Positions 8,285-17,090 of a stretch of DNA of 28,901 bases are shown here, piece after piece. The notes below the pieces were generated by a model. That model was not told where the DNA came from, ran no database searches, and worked only from the letters and a program-made list of their open reading frames with translations. The DNA is taken from positions 1 to 28,901 of IMG/VR virus record IMGVR_UViG_3300025873_000029. One strand, 5' to 3'. Numbering within the stretch: the stretch's first letter is position 1; each line of letters starts with the position of its first letter. A program made the translations under genes and the position numbers. The DNA comes from a virus.

Positions 8285-8818
8285 ATGGCAGGGACAACAT
8301 CAGTTGGGGGACAATCAGCACAGGCATCAAAATCATGGATTGAAGTTGATCCAGGAAATTTAAGAGCAATTGATAATATGTTTAAACAATTACCAAAACA
8401 AGTTGATAAAAACAAAGTTTGGGTTAAGTTTTGGAGGGAAAATTCCAAACCATTGCAAAAAGCAGCAAAAAGCAATGCACAGGGATTAGGAGGAACAGGG
8501 CAGTTGGCAAAAAGTGTTGGTTTTTTTACAACAAAAAGCAGCAGAAAATACAATGGCGGATATGTTGGCCCAAGGGTAAAAGGAGCATTTAGAAGTAAAG
8601 CAAAAAGCGGATATTATGGTGCGTGGGTTGAATATGGAGGGGATGTTAATTTTGGAGGTAAAGGAACAGGAAAAAATCAATCATGGATGGCAGATGCATG
8701 GGGTTCAGCACATCAGCAAGTTTTAAACAATGGAATGCGATCAGCAGAAAAGATATTTGTAAAAGCAGTTAAAGTGCATGAAAGGAGATTGGCAAAATAC
8801 GGAAAACTAGGATATTAA
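8285..8818 (+). CDS. HK97 gp10-like head-tail/minor tail protein
   Basis: 177 residues. LPKQVDKNKVWVKFWRENSKPLQKAAKS followed by a Gly-rich basic segment and YYGAWVEYGGD resembles the gp10-like family, in which a pair of helices precedes a loop-rich region and the aromatic YGxxVEYG motif. Members form part of the connector-tail junction. Position between the adaptor and the tail-completion gene is the standard one. The call rests on motif and synteny. Confidence 0.75.
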   Translation: MAGTTSVGGQSAQASKSWIEVDPGNLRAIDNMFKQLPKQVDKNKVWVKFWRENSKPLQKAAKSNAQGLGGTGQLAKSVGFFTTKSSRKYNGGYVGPRVKGAFRSKAKSGYYGAWVEYGGDVNFGGKGTGKNQSWMADAWGSAHQQVLNNGMRSAEKIFVKAVKVHERRLAKYGKLGY

Positions 8819-9934
8819 ATGAAAAGTGGATTAGCAATATATGATGTTTTAAGCAATGATTCTGATGTTTCAGCATTAGTTGCTACAAGAATATTTCCAA
8901 ATGTTGCCAAAAACGGAACAACATTCCCATTCATTATTTATGATGTTGAATCAGAAAGCCCAGAAGATTCAAAGGATGGGGTTGCAACATTAGATGTTGA
9001 TAGCGTTATGGTTTCGGTTTACTCAAAAACATACTCTGAGGCATCAGATTTAGCAAGAAAGATAAGAACAGCATTAGACAGGAAAAGCGGAAGTTATGGA
9101 GGGATTGATGTGCAGTCAATTCAATATAATGGTTATAATGATTTATTTGATGACAACACAAGTGATGAGGGCGTTTATCGTAAAGCATTAGATTTTAGAA
9201 TTAGAATCATTAACACTATTGAAACTGTTTGGGCAAACACATATTCATTAGAATTTGATGGAGTGGATGATTATTTGAATTTGGGAGATAGTAACGATTT
9301 TTCATTTGGGGATGGTTCAGAAGATAGTGCATTTAGTGTTTCATTATGGGCAAAAATAAATGAGGGATCACAAACAGCATTATTTGCTAAGTCAGCAACA
9401 AATAAAGAATTTCATGTTGTAACAAATTTTTCTGATTTATTAAGAATAAGACTATATGATAACAGCACAGGAGGTTACATTCAAAGCCAAATAGATGCAG
9501 CAGTAAATGAAAGCGAATGGGAAAACTATATATTTACTTATGATGGGACAGGGAGTCAAACAGGATTAAATATTTATGTTAATGGGAGTAATGTTGCACA
9601 AACCAAATCATCCAGCGGAAGTTATGCAGCAATGGAAAACACAGCATCAGAGTTAAGAATTGGATCATCAGAACAAAATAGTTTTTATTTAGATGGAAAT
9701 ATTGATGAGTTCGCGTTATTTAATATAGAGTTGTCATCAATACAAGCGACAGCAATTTACAATAGTGGAGTCCCAAATGATTTGGAGGCACACACAGGAT
9801 TGGAGGGATTATGGAGAATGGGAGATCCAACAGGAACAGGGGTTTATCCTACAATTACAGATGACAGTTCAAATTCTAATAATGGAACAATGACAAATAT
9901 GTCAAGTGGCGACATAACAACATCCACACCGTAA
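8819..9934 (+). CDS. Tail-completion protein (DUF3168-like) fused to a LamG-like jellyroll domain
   Basis: 371 residues in two parts. Residues 1 to ~132 match the tail-completion/terminator family (DUF3168): IYDVLSNDSDVSALV, IFPNVAKNGTTFPFIIYD, and a VSVYSKTYSEASDLARKIR helix. Stand-alone members are about this size. From ~137 a concanavalin/LamG-like domain begins with YSLEFDGVDDYLNLGD and continues with FSVSLWAKI, WENYIFTYDG, ELRIGSSEQNSFYLDGNIDEFALFN and an ending GLWRMGD. These are standard LamG strands and usually bind carbohydrate or decorate surfaces. The fusion is in one continuous frame with no frameshift. It would place a lectin-like knob at the top of the tail. Confidence 0.85.
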   Translation: MKSGLAIYDVLSNDSDVSALVATRIFPNVAKNGTTFPFIIYDVESESPEDSKDGVATLDVDSVMVSVYSKTYSEASDLARKIRTALDRKSGSYGGIDVQSIQYNGYNDLFDDNTSDEGVYRKALDFRIRIINTIETVWANTYSLEFDGVDDYLNLGDSNDFSFGDGSEDSAFSVSLWAKINEGSQTALFAKSATNKEFHVVTNFSDLLRIRLYDNSTGGYIQSQIDAAVNESEWENYIFTYDGTGSQTGLNIYVNGSNVAQTKSSSGSYAAMENTASELRIGSSEQNSFYLDGNIDEFALFNIELSSIQATAIYNSGVPNDLEAHTGLEGLWRMGDPTGTGVYPTITDDSSNSNNGTMTNMSSGDITTSTP

Positions 9935-10161
9935 TGAATGAAAATACATATATAATTTTACCAATTGAGGAATTGGATTACATTAATTTTAATCAAGTGA
10001 TTGAATTAAAGAAAACTATAAGATACAATTTAACAAACACAGAGTTCATTATTAAATTTTATGGCGACACCCCAACAGATTTAAAAGAATATAAAAAATA
10101 TACACATTCAGAAATTTTAGATGTAATAAATAATCCAGGAAATGGATGGTTAAAAATATAA
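9934..10161 (+). CDS. Hypothetical protein in the tail operon
   Basis: 75 residues, acidic to neutral, starting IILPIEELDYINFNQVIE, with a mixed alpha/beta look and a C-terminal THSEILDVINNPGNGWLKI. Its ATG overlaps the stop of the LamG fusion by one base. The family was not recognised. It is not an obvious virion protein and may be a late accessory factor. Confidence 0.55.
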   Translation: MNENTYIILPIEELDYINFNQVIELKKTIRYNLTNTEFIIKFYGDTPTDLKEYKKYTHSEILDVINNPGNGWLKI

Positions 10162-10163
10162 AT

Positions 10164-10328
10164 ATGAGATACGAATTATTAAAAGATTGGCCAAGCAAAA
10201 GACATGGCAAAACAATCAGAAAAGGAACATTTGTTATAATAACAAAAAAAGAGGAATTGGAGCAATTGATTGAGTTGGAATGCATACCAAAACCAAAAGA
10301 AATTAAAAAGAAAAAAGTAAAGAAATAA
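10164..10328 (+). CDS. Small basic hypothetical protein
   Basis: 54 residues from the ATG at 10164, which lies directly after the preceding stop; an upstream in-frame ATG at 10146 would overlap more and is less likely. The protein has a short beta-rich part (KTIRKGTFVIITKKEE) followed by a very lysine-rich tail (EIKKKKVKK). It sits immediately before the tail tube gene. The family was not recognised; in position it resembles small head-tail or tail-tube accessory proteins. Confidence 0.5.
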   Translation: MRYELLKDWPSKRHGKTIRKGTFVIITKKEELEQLIELECIPKPKEIKKKKVKK

Positions 10329-10350
10329 TTAATTATAAAAAAGAAAGAAA

Positions 10351-10782
10351 ATGGCAATATTAAATGGAACAGATATTAAGGTTTACGATAGTGGAACGGG
10401 TATCTTAGTGGCATACGCACAAAATGGGAGTTTAAACATCAATCATTCATTAAGGGAAATCACATCAAAAGAATCAGCAGGATGGAAAGAATCTTTAGAG
10501 GGGTTAAGAGATTGGAGTGTTGATTTGGATGGAGCATATGCATGGACAGATGCAGCAGGATCAGCAGTAACAAATTCAGCAGATGAGTTGTTGGCGACTC
10601 ACATATTAGCAAGAACAGCATTAACAATTAAATTTGGAAATGTAGCAGGAGCAACAGGCGACACAGTTTACAATGGAAGTGTTTATTTAACATCATTCTC
10701 AGTTTCAGCAGGAACAGAGGACACAGCAACTTATTCATTAAGCTTAGAGGGAACAGGCTTGATTACGCAAACAGTTTCGTAA
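10351..10782 (+). CDS. Major tail (tube) protein, TP901-1-like
   Basis: 143 residues. MAILNGTDIKVYDSGTG, the central GWKESLEGLRDWSVDLDGAY and the C-terminal TSFSVSAGTEDTATYSLSLEGTG are hallmarks of siphovirus tail-tube proteins with the TP901-1/gpV-like beta-sandwich. It polymerises as hexamer rings around the tape measure. It has an A-rich start region (AAAAAAGAAAGAAA-ATG) and a hairpin just downstream, consistent with high, separately tuned expression. Confidence 0.88.
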   Translation: MAILNGTDIKVYDSGTGILVAYAQNGSLNINHSLREITSKESAGWKESLEGLRDWSVDLDGAYAWTDAAGSAVTNSADELLATHILARTALTIKFGNVAGATGDTVYNGSVYLTSFSVSAGTEDTATYSLSLEGTGLITQTVS

Positions 10783-10801
10783 TAATAATTTTTGGGGAGC
10801 G

Positions 10802-10835
10802 AGGGGATGACTTGTTTAGGTTTGTTTCATCCCCT
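10802..10835 (+). terminator. Hairpin after the tail tube gene (terminator or attenuator)
   Basis: A perfect 9-bp stem AGGGGATGA (10802-10810) with TCATCCCCT (10827-10835) and a 16-nt loop. It is followed by only three T, so termination may be weak. Placement between the tail tube and the tail assembly chaperones suits partial termination or protection of the tail tube mRNA. Confidence 0.6.
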
Positions 10836-10865
10836 TTGCAACCCTACTAAAAAACAAACAAGAAC

Positions 10866-11201
10866 ATGAAATATTCATTTGTAGAAATAGCAGATAAAAA
10901 ATATCCTGTTAAATTTGGATTCAATGCATTAAGAAAGTATGGAATCAAAACAAATACATCATTAGCAGATTTGGATAAGTTGGGCCAAGATATGCGATTG
11001 AATGATGCATTAACTTTAATTCTTTGTGGAATTGAGGATGGATTCAGAGCAGCAAAACAAAAGTGCGAATTAGACATTGATAGTTTATCGGATTTAATTG
11101 ATGAGGATTTCAGTGCAATAGAAAGATGCATGGCAGTTTTGGGTGAGCAAATGGGAGGAAAAGAGGGAAAGCAGAAAGCCAACAAAACGAAAAAGCGTTA
11201 A
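10866..11201 (+). CDS. Tail assembly chaperone (gpG-like)
   Basis: 111 residues: a KYPVKFGFNALRKYG start, a central NDALTLILCGIEDGFRAAK helix, an acidic SLSDLIDEDFSAIE segment, and a very lysine-rich tail (KEGKQKANKTKKR). This is the usual shape of the first chaperone between tail tube and tape measure. The following frame is in -1 phase and open from 11147, so a fraction of ribosomes probably shift to make a G-T fusion. The best slip site is G-AAA-AAG at 11189-11195, two codons before the stop. Confidence 0.75.
   Translation: MKYSFVEIADKKYPVKFGFNALRKYGIKTNTSLADLDKLGQDMRLNDALTLILCGIEDGFRAAKQKCELDIDSLSDLIDEDFSAIERCMAVLGEQMGGKEGKQKANKTKKR
11189..11195 (+). promoter_or_regulatory. Candidate -1 frameshift site for the tail chaperones
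   Basis: G-AAA-AAG in the frame of the first chaperone (codons at 11190 and 11193). A-site AAG can re-pair as AAA in the -1 frame; the P-site re-pairing is imperfect at the first position. It lies within the window in which both frames are open (11147-11198). A clear downstream structure was not found by eye. CAAAACG at 11183-11189 is a less good alternative. Confidence 0.5.
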
Positions 11202-11212
11202 GTTGGCAAGAT

Positions 11213-11518
11213 TTGGAATCAATTGCATTTGGGCAGTTGGGAATGAGTGTTGATGATTTTTATGATATGATGCCAAAACATTTTTGGAACAAAATGGATG
11301 GGTTTTATAAGTTGGAAAACATAAGGGAGCAACAGGAATGGCAAAGGATAAGATGGCAAACAACCTTATTGTTAAACATTCAATTGCCGAAAAACAAAAC
11401 AATTAAACCAACAGATTTGATTGAGTTTGATTGGGATGATAAAGGAAAGGATGTTGATTTTGAGAAACTAAAAGCGAAAGCAGAATTTATTAAAAAAATG
11501 GAAGAGCATGGCAAATAA
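11213..11518 (+). CDS. Second tail assembly chaperone (gpT-like), probably read by -1 frameshift
   Basis: As a stand-alone frame this could only start at a TTG (11213). The -1 frame is open from 11147, and after a slip at 11189-11195 it would read KALSWQDLESIAFGQLGMSV, the Trp-containing start usual for gpT-like domains (aromatic pair, then LGxSxxxFxxMxP). The rest, YDMMPKHFWNKMDG and the QEWQRIRWQTTLL helix, agrees. The fusion chaperones tape measure and tube subunits. The frame overlaps the tape measure start by 11 bp. Confidence 0.7.
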   Translation: MESIAFGQLGMSVDDFYDMMPKHFWNKMDGFYKLENIREQQEWQRIRWQTTLLLNIQLPKNKTIKPTDLIEFDWDDKGKDVDFEKLKAKAEFIKKMEEHGK

Positions 11519-13856
11519 AGCAGTTGGTTTTTTAACATTTAATTTCGGTGCAAATATGGGTGGCTTTAATAAGGCCATGAAAAAAGCACAAAGAAGTGTT
11601 GGAAAGTTTGGGAAGTCAATGAAACGAATTGGAAGTTCCATGACTACAAATTTAACAATGCCAATTATTGGGTTGGGTGCAATTGCAATAAAAACATTTG
11701 CAGATTTTGAACAGGCAATGTTAAAAGTAAAAGCAGTAAGTGGTGCGACAGCATCAGAGTTCAAATCATTAGAGGCAAACGCAAAAAGATTAGGAAGTTC
11801 AACAATGTTTACAGCGACACAAGTTGCTGAGTTGCAATTGGAGTTATCCAAACTAGGTTTAACGCCAGAGGAAATAAACAAATCAACAGATTCAATATTA
11901 AGTTTAGCACAGGCAACAGGCCATGATTTAGCAGAAAGTGCATCAATAGTTGCATCAACAATGAACAGTTTTGGAATGGAGGCGAGTGAATCAGCAAAAG
12001 TTGCAGATATGTTTGCCGCTGCAAGTTCAAACGCAGCCATTGACATGGAGAAACTGAGTGCAGCAATGCCAACAGTTGGAGCAACAGCAAATGCGGTGGG
12101 AGTCCCTTTAGATGATTTAACAGCAATGATGATGACATTGGCAGATAGTGGAATGGAGGCATCAACAATGGGAACGCATTTAAGAAAAATATTTGTTGAG
12201 TTGGCAACTAAGGGAATCAGTTTTGAGGATGCCATGAATCAAATAAACACATCAACTGATAAAGTAACAACAGCAACAGGGTTATTTGGTAAAAGAGCAT
12301 TTGGAGCAGGTTTGATTTTAGCATCAAACACACAAAAAACATCAGAATATAATTCTGTACTAGACAAGTCGGCAGGGAAAGCCAAAGAAATGGCTGATAT
12401 CATGGATAGTGGAGCAGCAGGTGCAATGAGGCGATTAAAATCACAGGCAGAGGGAGTTGCAATTAGTTTGGGAGGAATGTTAATTCCTGTGTTCCAAAAA
12501 ATAATGGGCCTCATTCAAAAAGGTTTATCATGGTGGAGCAATTTGGATGGCGAAATGAAAAAGAACATTGTTACAATCGGTTTAATTGTTGCTGCAATTG
12601 GGCCTGTAATATCTATTGTGGGAACATTAGCAACAGCATTTGGAATGATTTTAAGTCCTGTTGGATTAGTAGTTGCAGCAATTGTTGCAGGAGGATATTT
12701 AATTTATCAAAACTGGGATCCAATTAAAAAACTAATTGTTGATGTTGCAAATTATTTTATTGATTTATATAATGAATCAATGATTTTCAGAGGTGCAATT
12801 CAATATATTATTATCACTTTTAAAAATTTATGGGCACAGGCAAAGTTTACATTCAATGCAATGAAAGGGTTGGTTACTGTTTTAATTGATTCATGGATTG
12901 GGCAATTTTCTGGGGTTGCCAAAGTTATAGAATCAGCATTAAAATTTGATTGGGATGGAGTAAAAGAGGGAGCATCAGAATATGGGGATGCGGTTGCTTA
13001 TGGAATTAAAGGTTCGGTTGATGTAGTAAAAAAAGAGGCTAAAATTTTTGGTGAGGAAATTGCTGAAAATTATAAGACAGGAATTGAGAATACATTATCT
13101 AGGGAAAAGATTGATTTCATAACTGAGGATGATGTGCAGGGTGCGGTTGATGGTGCAGCAGATGTTGCAATGGGCATATATGATAAAATAAAAGGAGTTT
13201 TTGCAGTTGGAACAGGAGGAAGTGGAGGAAGTGGAGGAAGTGGAGATGGGCCAACAATAATGCCAAAACTTGGGGAGGGTGAGGGTGGCCCAGATTTAAC
13301 TCCAAGAGTGTTTGCTCCTATGAATACAGAGTTAGAGAAAACAAAAACATTATTAGAGGTATTAGAGGAAAAATTTGGACTAACAAAAGAGGCAATGTTG
13401 GGTTTTGCAGAACAAACAGGAACAAGTTTAGCACAGGGAGCAGCAAGTTTTGCAGAGTATGGGGAACAAGTTAAAAACTCAATAAGAGAAGTAATAAGCG
13501 GTTTAATAGCACAGGGGGTTGCAGCAGCAGTAAGTGGTGCAATGAAAGCAGCAGGAATAAACCCAATAATGATTCCTATAATGGCAGGGTTGGCAAGTGG
13601 ATTAGCAAAAACCGCCTTTAGTAGTTTAATCCCTGCATTTGCAGATGGTGGGATTGTAAGCGGCCCAACTGTTGGATTGATGGGAGAATATGCAGGAGCA
13701 GGAGCAGGAAACCCTGAAGTTATTGCGCCTTTAAATAAGTTAAAAGGAATGATGGGAAGTGGGCAACAAAATGTTGTTGTTGAGGGCCGTATTAATGGAA
13801 ATGATATTTGGTTAAGTAATAGTAAAACAGGAGGGCAAAGACAAAGAGGAATTTAA
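11508..13856 (+). CDS. Tail tape measure protein
   Basis: 782 residues, the longest protein. It starts with a basic helical segment, then has a TP901-type core (FADFEQAMLKVKAVSGATASEF, LGSSTMFTATQVAELQ, MPTVGATANAVGVPLDDL), typical of phage tape measures. Hydrophobic helices run around residues 350-400 and 670-710. The C-terminus GPTVGLMGEYAGAGAGNPEVIAPLNKL is the usual tape measure ending. A 3x GGS linker (13215-13241) separates the middle from the C-terminal part. At about 0.15 nm per residue it would set a tail of roughly 117 nm, which is an estimate. Its stop overlaps the next ATG. Confidence 0.92.
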   Translation: MANKAVGFLTFNFGANMGGFNKAMKKAQRSVGKFGKSMKRIGSSMTTNLTMPIIGLGAIAIKTFADFEQAMLKVKAVSGATASEFKSLEANAKRLGSSTMFTATQVAELQLELSKLGLTPEEINKSTDSILSLAQATGHDLAESASIVASTMNSFGMEASESAKVADMFAAASSNAAIDMEKLSAAMPTVGATANAVGVPLDDLTAMMMTLADSGMEASTMGTHLRKIFVELATKGISFEDAMNQINTSTDKVTTATGLFGKRAFGAGLILASNTQKTSEYNSVLDKSAGKAKEMADIMDSGAAGAMRRLKSQAEGVAISLGGMLIPVFQKIMGLIQKGLSWWSNLDGEMKKNIVTIGLIVAAIGPVISIVGTLATAFGMILSPVGLVVAAIVAGGYLIYQNWDPIKKLIVDVANYFIDLYNESMIFRGAIQYIIITFKNLWAQAKFTFNAMKGLVTVLIDSWIGQFSGVAKVIESALKFDWDGVKEGASEYGDAVAYGIKGSVDVVKKEAKIFGEEIAENYKTGIENTLSREKIDFITEDDVQGAVDGAADVAMGIYDKIKGVFAVGTGGSGGSGGSGDGPTIMPKLGEGEGGPDLTPRVFAPMNTELEKTKTLLEVLEEKFGLTKEAMLGFAEQTGTSLAQGAASFAEYGEQVKNSIREVISGLIAQGVAAAVSGAMKAAGINPIMIPIMAGLASGLAKTAFSSLIPAFADGGIVSGPTVGLMGEYAGAGAGNPEVIAPLNKLKGMMGSGQQNVVVEGRINGNDIWLSNSKTGGQRQRGI
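13215..13241 (+). repeat. Three 9-bp tandem repeats encoding a GGS linker in the tape measure
   Basis: GGAGGAAGT occurs three times in frame, encoding (Gly-Gly-Ser)x3, followed by GGAGAT. It makes a flexible hinge between the central part and the C-terminal helical region of the tape measure. Length changes by slippage would stay in frame. Confidence 0.85.
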
Positions 13857-15979
13857 TGGCATACGGAAAGAAATTTTACACATCTTATAAAAGCTATAAT
13901 GGTTGGGATTATTACATGGAATTTTTTATTAAGGATTATGTGGGTTCGGCAACTGAAATAAGTTTAGGGCAGGGTGGCCCATCAATTTCATATGATACGG
14001 ATTCAGAAGATAGGGATAACCCAATTTTGGCATCACAAATGGAAATTCCTTTTGTTGTTACTGATGGAACAGAAAATTCATTTATTGATGCATTAAGAGA
14101 TACATACCAAGAGAAAGATGTTTATGTTTATTTGTATCAATCTACAAGTGCAAACGAAAGCCCATTATGGAGTGGTTTTATTTTAATGGATTTAGGAGAT
14201 AAAGAGGATGTTTGGTATCCTTATGAGGTAAAATTAAAAGCAACAGATGGAATATCATTATTAAAAGACATTGATTTTGTTGAGGATGGAGCGACAAAGC
14301 CATATGATTCAGATGATATGTATTATGGGCCTGGAAGATTTACGCATTGGATTTCAAAAATATTAAGAAAAGTTGGAGCGGCAGGAACGGATGAGGGTTC
14401 GTATAATGATCCGCATTTCAGAACATCCGTTAATTGGTATAATGCAGAACACAGCGGAACAGCAGAGGCGGATGATCCGTTGTATTTAACAAAAGGGAAA
14501 ATCAGTTGGACACATTCAAGTGATGACAATGGGAATTACACACCAATGAACTCTTATGATGTTTTAAAAGAAATAATGAAAACATGGCATTGCAGGATTG
14601 TTTGGTGGAAAAATGTTTTTTGGATTATTCAAATCCCTGAATATAATGAAACAGAAAATGGAACAAATTTAAACCCAGATAATGTTCCAACAAGAGTTTA
14701 CACATTAACAGGAACACCTGATGGCGATAGGGGATATTTAGGAGGGAAATATGAAACAAGATATGAGTTAATGATTGGAGCAGGAATTGACAAATTAACG
14801 GGAACAACCTATCAGTTTTATCCAAGATTAAAAAGCGTAACAGCCGAATATTTAACAGGGGGAGGTTCAAATTATTATGGAGGCTTCCCAACATGGAACG
14901 GAACAACATTAGACACACCATTTTTACAACAAACAATAATTGATGCCTCAGCAGCAGATGATTTGTATTTATCAATTCCATTAAATATGAACCAAGACAC
15001 AAATATAAACAGGATGGTGAGGATTTATTTTCGTCTAAAAGCAACAAATGGGGTGACAACAAAATGGTTACAATGGGATGATGGGACAGGAACATTCACA
15101 TGGGAGAACAGTAGTGGGACATTGTTTGATTTACCGAGGTTTGAGGGAACAATTTTTGGGAACAATCCCCAGCAAATTTTAGGTTTTAATGAAACAATCC
15201 CAACAGATGCAGCATTTACAGGAGCATGGAATTTTGAAATATCAACAGATGATTCAGATTGGGGAACAATTTACGCATCAATGTTTTTTTCACAGGATGC
15301 GGATATTGGTTATGGAACATTTATTTTAGATCCGCAAGATTCTACTCCTGGAGGTGATCCTGCAAATGTTACATGGACAAACATTCCTGGAACATCAAAT
15401 CCATTTGAGGGACAATTTTTAACATTAAATTCATCAGCAGGATTGAACATTGCAGGGCAAACAATATTAGTTGAAACAGCGTTAAGTGATTCAGCAAACC
15501 ATGATTTTGAGAAAATGCAATGGGGAGATTCACAGGATGCAACAGATACAGGAAATCTTTTAATTTGGGATGGTTCGGCATGGGTGCAAAGTGATTTTGC
15601 AGGAGAATGGGGAGTTGGAACATTGACAGGAACAGCCAGTTTTACAAATTTAATGTTGGAGGAATTTATGAAAGGGCAATCATCAAACATTCAAATTATT
15701 AATACTAAATTAATGGTTAGTGTAAGCACAAAAGATGATGATGATGGAACATTGAGCGTTCCAAATTACATCAATCCTGTTGGGAGAATTAGGGAATCAG
15801 TAATGGGAGATATTAATATTTATGTATTTAAAAGAGGGAAATTTAACACAATGTTTGATGAGTGGGAATATGAGGGTTGGAGCATTAAGGATGAAACACC
15901 AGGATTAACAACAACAACAACAACAGTTTGGAGTCCGAACGGGCCAATGGAAACTGATAATGGAACAATAGGATTGTAA
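13856..15979 (+). CDS. Large tail-tip/baseplate protein
   Basis: 707 residues directly after the tape measure, where siphophages encode distal tail and hub proteins. The N-terminal ~150 residues (YYMEFFIKDYVGSATEISLG, then DNPILASQMEIPFVV, then SPLWSGFILMDLGDKEDVWYPYEVKLKATDG) look like a distal-tail beta domain, and the rest is beta-rich and aromatic like receptor-binding or carbohydrate-binding modules. A run of six Thr followed by VWSPNGPMETDNGTIGL forms a flexible C-terminus. No enzyme motif was recognised. Identification is mainly by position and composition. Confidence 0.6.
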   Translation: MAYGKKFYTSYKSYNGWDYYMEFFIKDYVGSATEISLGQGGPSISYDTDSEDRDNPILASQMEIPFVVTDGTENSFIDALRDTYQEKDVYVYLYQSTSANESPLWSGFILMDLGDKEDVWYPYEVKLKATDGISLLKDIDFVEDGATKPYDSDDMYYGPGRFTHWISKILRKVGAAGTDEGSYNDPHFRTSVNWYNAEHSGTAEADDPLYLTKGKISWTHSSDDNGNYTPMNSYDVLKEIMKTWHCRIVWWKNVFWIIQIPEYNETENGTNLNPDNVPTRVYTLTGTPDGDRGYLGGKYETRYELMIGAGIDKLTGTTYQFYPRLKSVTAEYLTGGGSNYYGGFPTWNGTTLDTPFLQQTIIDASAADDLYLSIPLNMNQDTNINRMVRIYFRLKATNGVTTKWLQWDDGTGTFTWENSSGTLFDLPRFEGTIFGNNPQQILGFNETIPTDAAFTGAWNFEISTDDSDWGTIYASMFFSQDADIGYGTFILDPQDSTPGGDPANVTWTNIPGTSNPFEGQFLTLNSSAGLNIAGQTILVETALSDSANHDFEKMQWGDSQDATDTGNLLIWDGSAWVQSDFAGEWGVGTLTGTASFTNLMLEEFMKGQSSNIQIINTKLMVSVSTKDDDDGTLSVPNYINPVGRIRESVMGDINIYVFKRGKFNTMFDEWEYEGWSIKDETPGLTTTTTTVWSPNGPMETDNGTIGL

Positions 15980-16758
15980 TGATAAGAAGAAAGAACTCAG
16001 ATGTAGCGGCTAGAAACGCATTCTTTACAAGAACAACATCACACATCACAGGCGTAACAACTTATATTGATATTGTTGCAAATGGGATTGCAATGTTTAA
16101 AGATGGAGATTCTTTTTTATTATGTGATTTGGTTGGTAAAATATATCCATTAATTGTTGACGGGGATGTGGGTGCAAGTGACACTAGAATAAATATTGAT
16201 TCATATGATTTTGGACAGGATCAAGTTTTGGCGGGTGCATTAGTTTCTTTTGATGCAATAGACATGGTGCAAGAATATCAAAGAAAAACAAAGGGAACGG
16301 TTGGAGGTTTAGCAGTAACATCAATAGAATTAGGGCCATTGCATTCAGATGGAAATATTGATGGGGTTGATACAGAATATATTAAAATTCTTCCTAGAGA
16401 TTTCATGCCAAATGATGATCAATATAATAAAGGAATTGCATTTGATGAAACAGCAACAACAGGAGTTAAGGTATATAGTGCAGACACAGAATTATGGGCA
16501 TTTGTTCAAATACCATATGGAAAAGAGGCAACAGACTGTGAGGTTTATGGAAATAACACAAAGGTTGTTGATGTTTTTGAATTATCAATTGATGCAAGTG
16601 GAATAGGAACAGCAGTTGCAACAGGGAGTGTTGGCACGAGTTTTAGAATATCAACACCTGTTGCATCAGACACAACAAATTATTTAGGAATCAGAATTAC
16701 AATAACAGGAACGGCTCAAAGAATTTATGGAGGGAAGATTATACTAACAGATATATAA
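15979..16758 (+). CDS. Putative tail fibre or structural protein
   Basis: 259 residues, rich in Gly, Thr, Asp and Val with beta-strand patterning. The ATG overlaps the preceding stop. Its first part (TYIDIVANGIAMFKDGDSFLLCDLVGKIYPLIVDGDVGASD) resembles a small barrel. The second half (WAFVQIPYGKEATDCEVYGNNTKVVDVFELSIDASG, with the closing TGTAQRIYGGKIILTDI) looks like a beta-sandwich of the kind found on tail fibres. It is the last structural gene before lysis, the usual place for the receptor-binding protein. The family was not recognised. Confidence 0.5.
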   Translation: MIRRKNSDVAARNAFFTRTTSHITGVTTYIDIVANGIAMFKDGDSFLLCDLVGKIYPLIVDGDVGASDTRINIDSYDFGQDQVLAGALVSFDAIDMVQEYQRKTKGTVGGLAVTSIELGPLHSDGNIDGVDTEYIKILPRDFMPNDDQYNKGIAFDETATTGVKVYSADTELWAFVQIPYGKEATDCEVYGNNTKVVDVFELSIDASGIGTAVATGSVGTSFRISTPVASDTTNYLGIRITITGTAQRIYGGKIILTDI

Positions 16759-16767
16759 AAAAAGATA

Positions 16768-16956
16768 ATGAAAAACACAATAAAAGAGATTGGAGAAACA
16801 GCAATAGTTAGTGGATCGGTTTTAAGCGTAACAACATTTTCAAATTTAGAATTGGGATTAAAAATATTATTATTAATTGTAACAATTGTTTACACAGCAG
16901 ACAAGTGGTATTTTCACAGAAAGCAAAGAGATGGCAAAAAAAAGAAAACTAAATAG
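16768..16956 (+). CDS. Small membrane protein, possible holin or antiholin
   Basis: 62 residues with one clear membrane segment (ELGLKILLLIVTIVYTADKWYF) and a strongly basic cytoplasmic tail (HRKQRDGKKKKTK). A weaker hydrophobic stretch (AIVSGSVLSVTTFSNL) precedes it. It opens the lysis region just before the M15 peptidase. The second membrane gene (17564) is the better holin candidate, so this may be an antiholin or a partner. No motif settles this. Confidence 0.55.
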   Translation: MKNTIKEIGETAIVSGSVLSVTTFSNLELGLKILLLIVTIVYTADKWYFHRKQRDGKKKKTK

Positions 16957-17080
16957 TAAGAACCCAAAATATTGGCCAAAAGACAAATTGAATGAGCCAA
17001 AAATTAAAAGGAAAGTATTAATGCCAAATTCAAAGGGGTTAATTGTGCATGGTATTTGGTACGAAAACAATTTAACATAA
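16931..17080 (+). CDS. Small basic hypothetical protein
   Basis: 49 residues starting at the ATG at 16931 (AGAG-ATG), overlapping the end of the membrane protein gene. It is very lysine-rich (MAKKRKLNSKNPKYWPKDKL) with a C-terminal VLMPNSKGLIVHGIWYENN. The family was not recognised. An earlier in-frame TTG at 16886 would overlap the membrane gene much more and is not favoured. Confidence 0.5.
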   Translation: MAKKRKLNSKNPKYWPKDKLNEPKIKRKVLMPNSKGLIVHGIWYENNLT

Positions 17081-17090
17081 TATTTTAAAA

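Noticed and set aside
12530-12727. A + strand frame of 65 codons inside the tape measure gene
   Set aside because: It is in another frame of a clear long gene, is Cys/Asn-rich shadow sequence and has no independent start signal.
13215-13241. GGS repeat as a phase-variable tract
   Set aside because: Units are 9 bp and in frame, so slippage would only lengthen a linker. There is no sign of an on/off switch.
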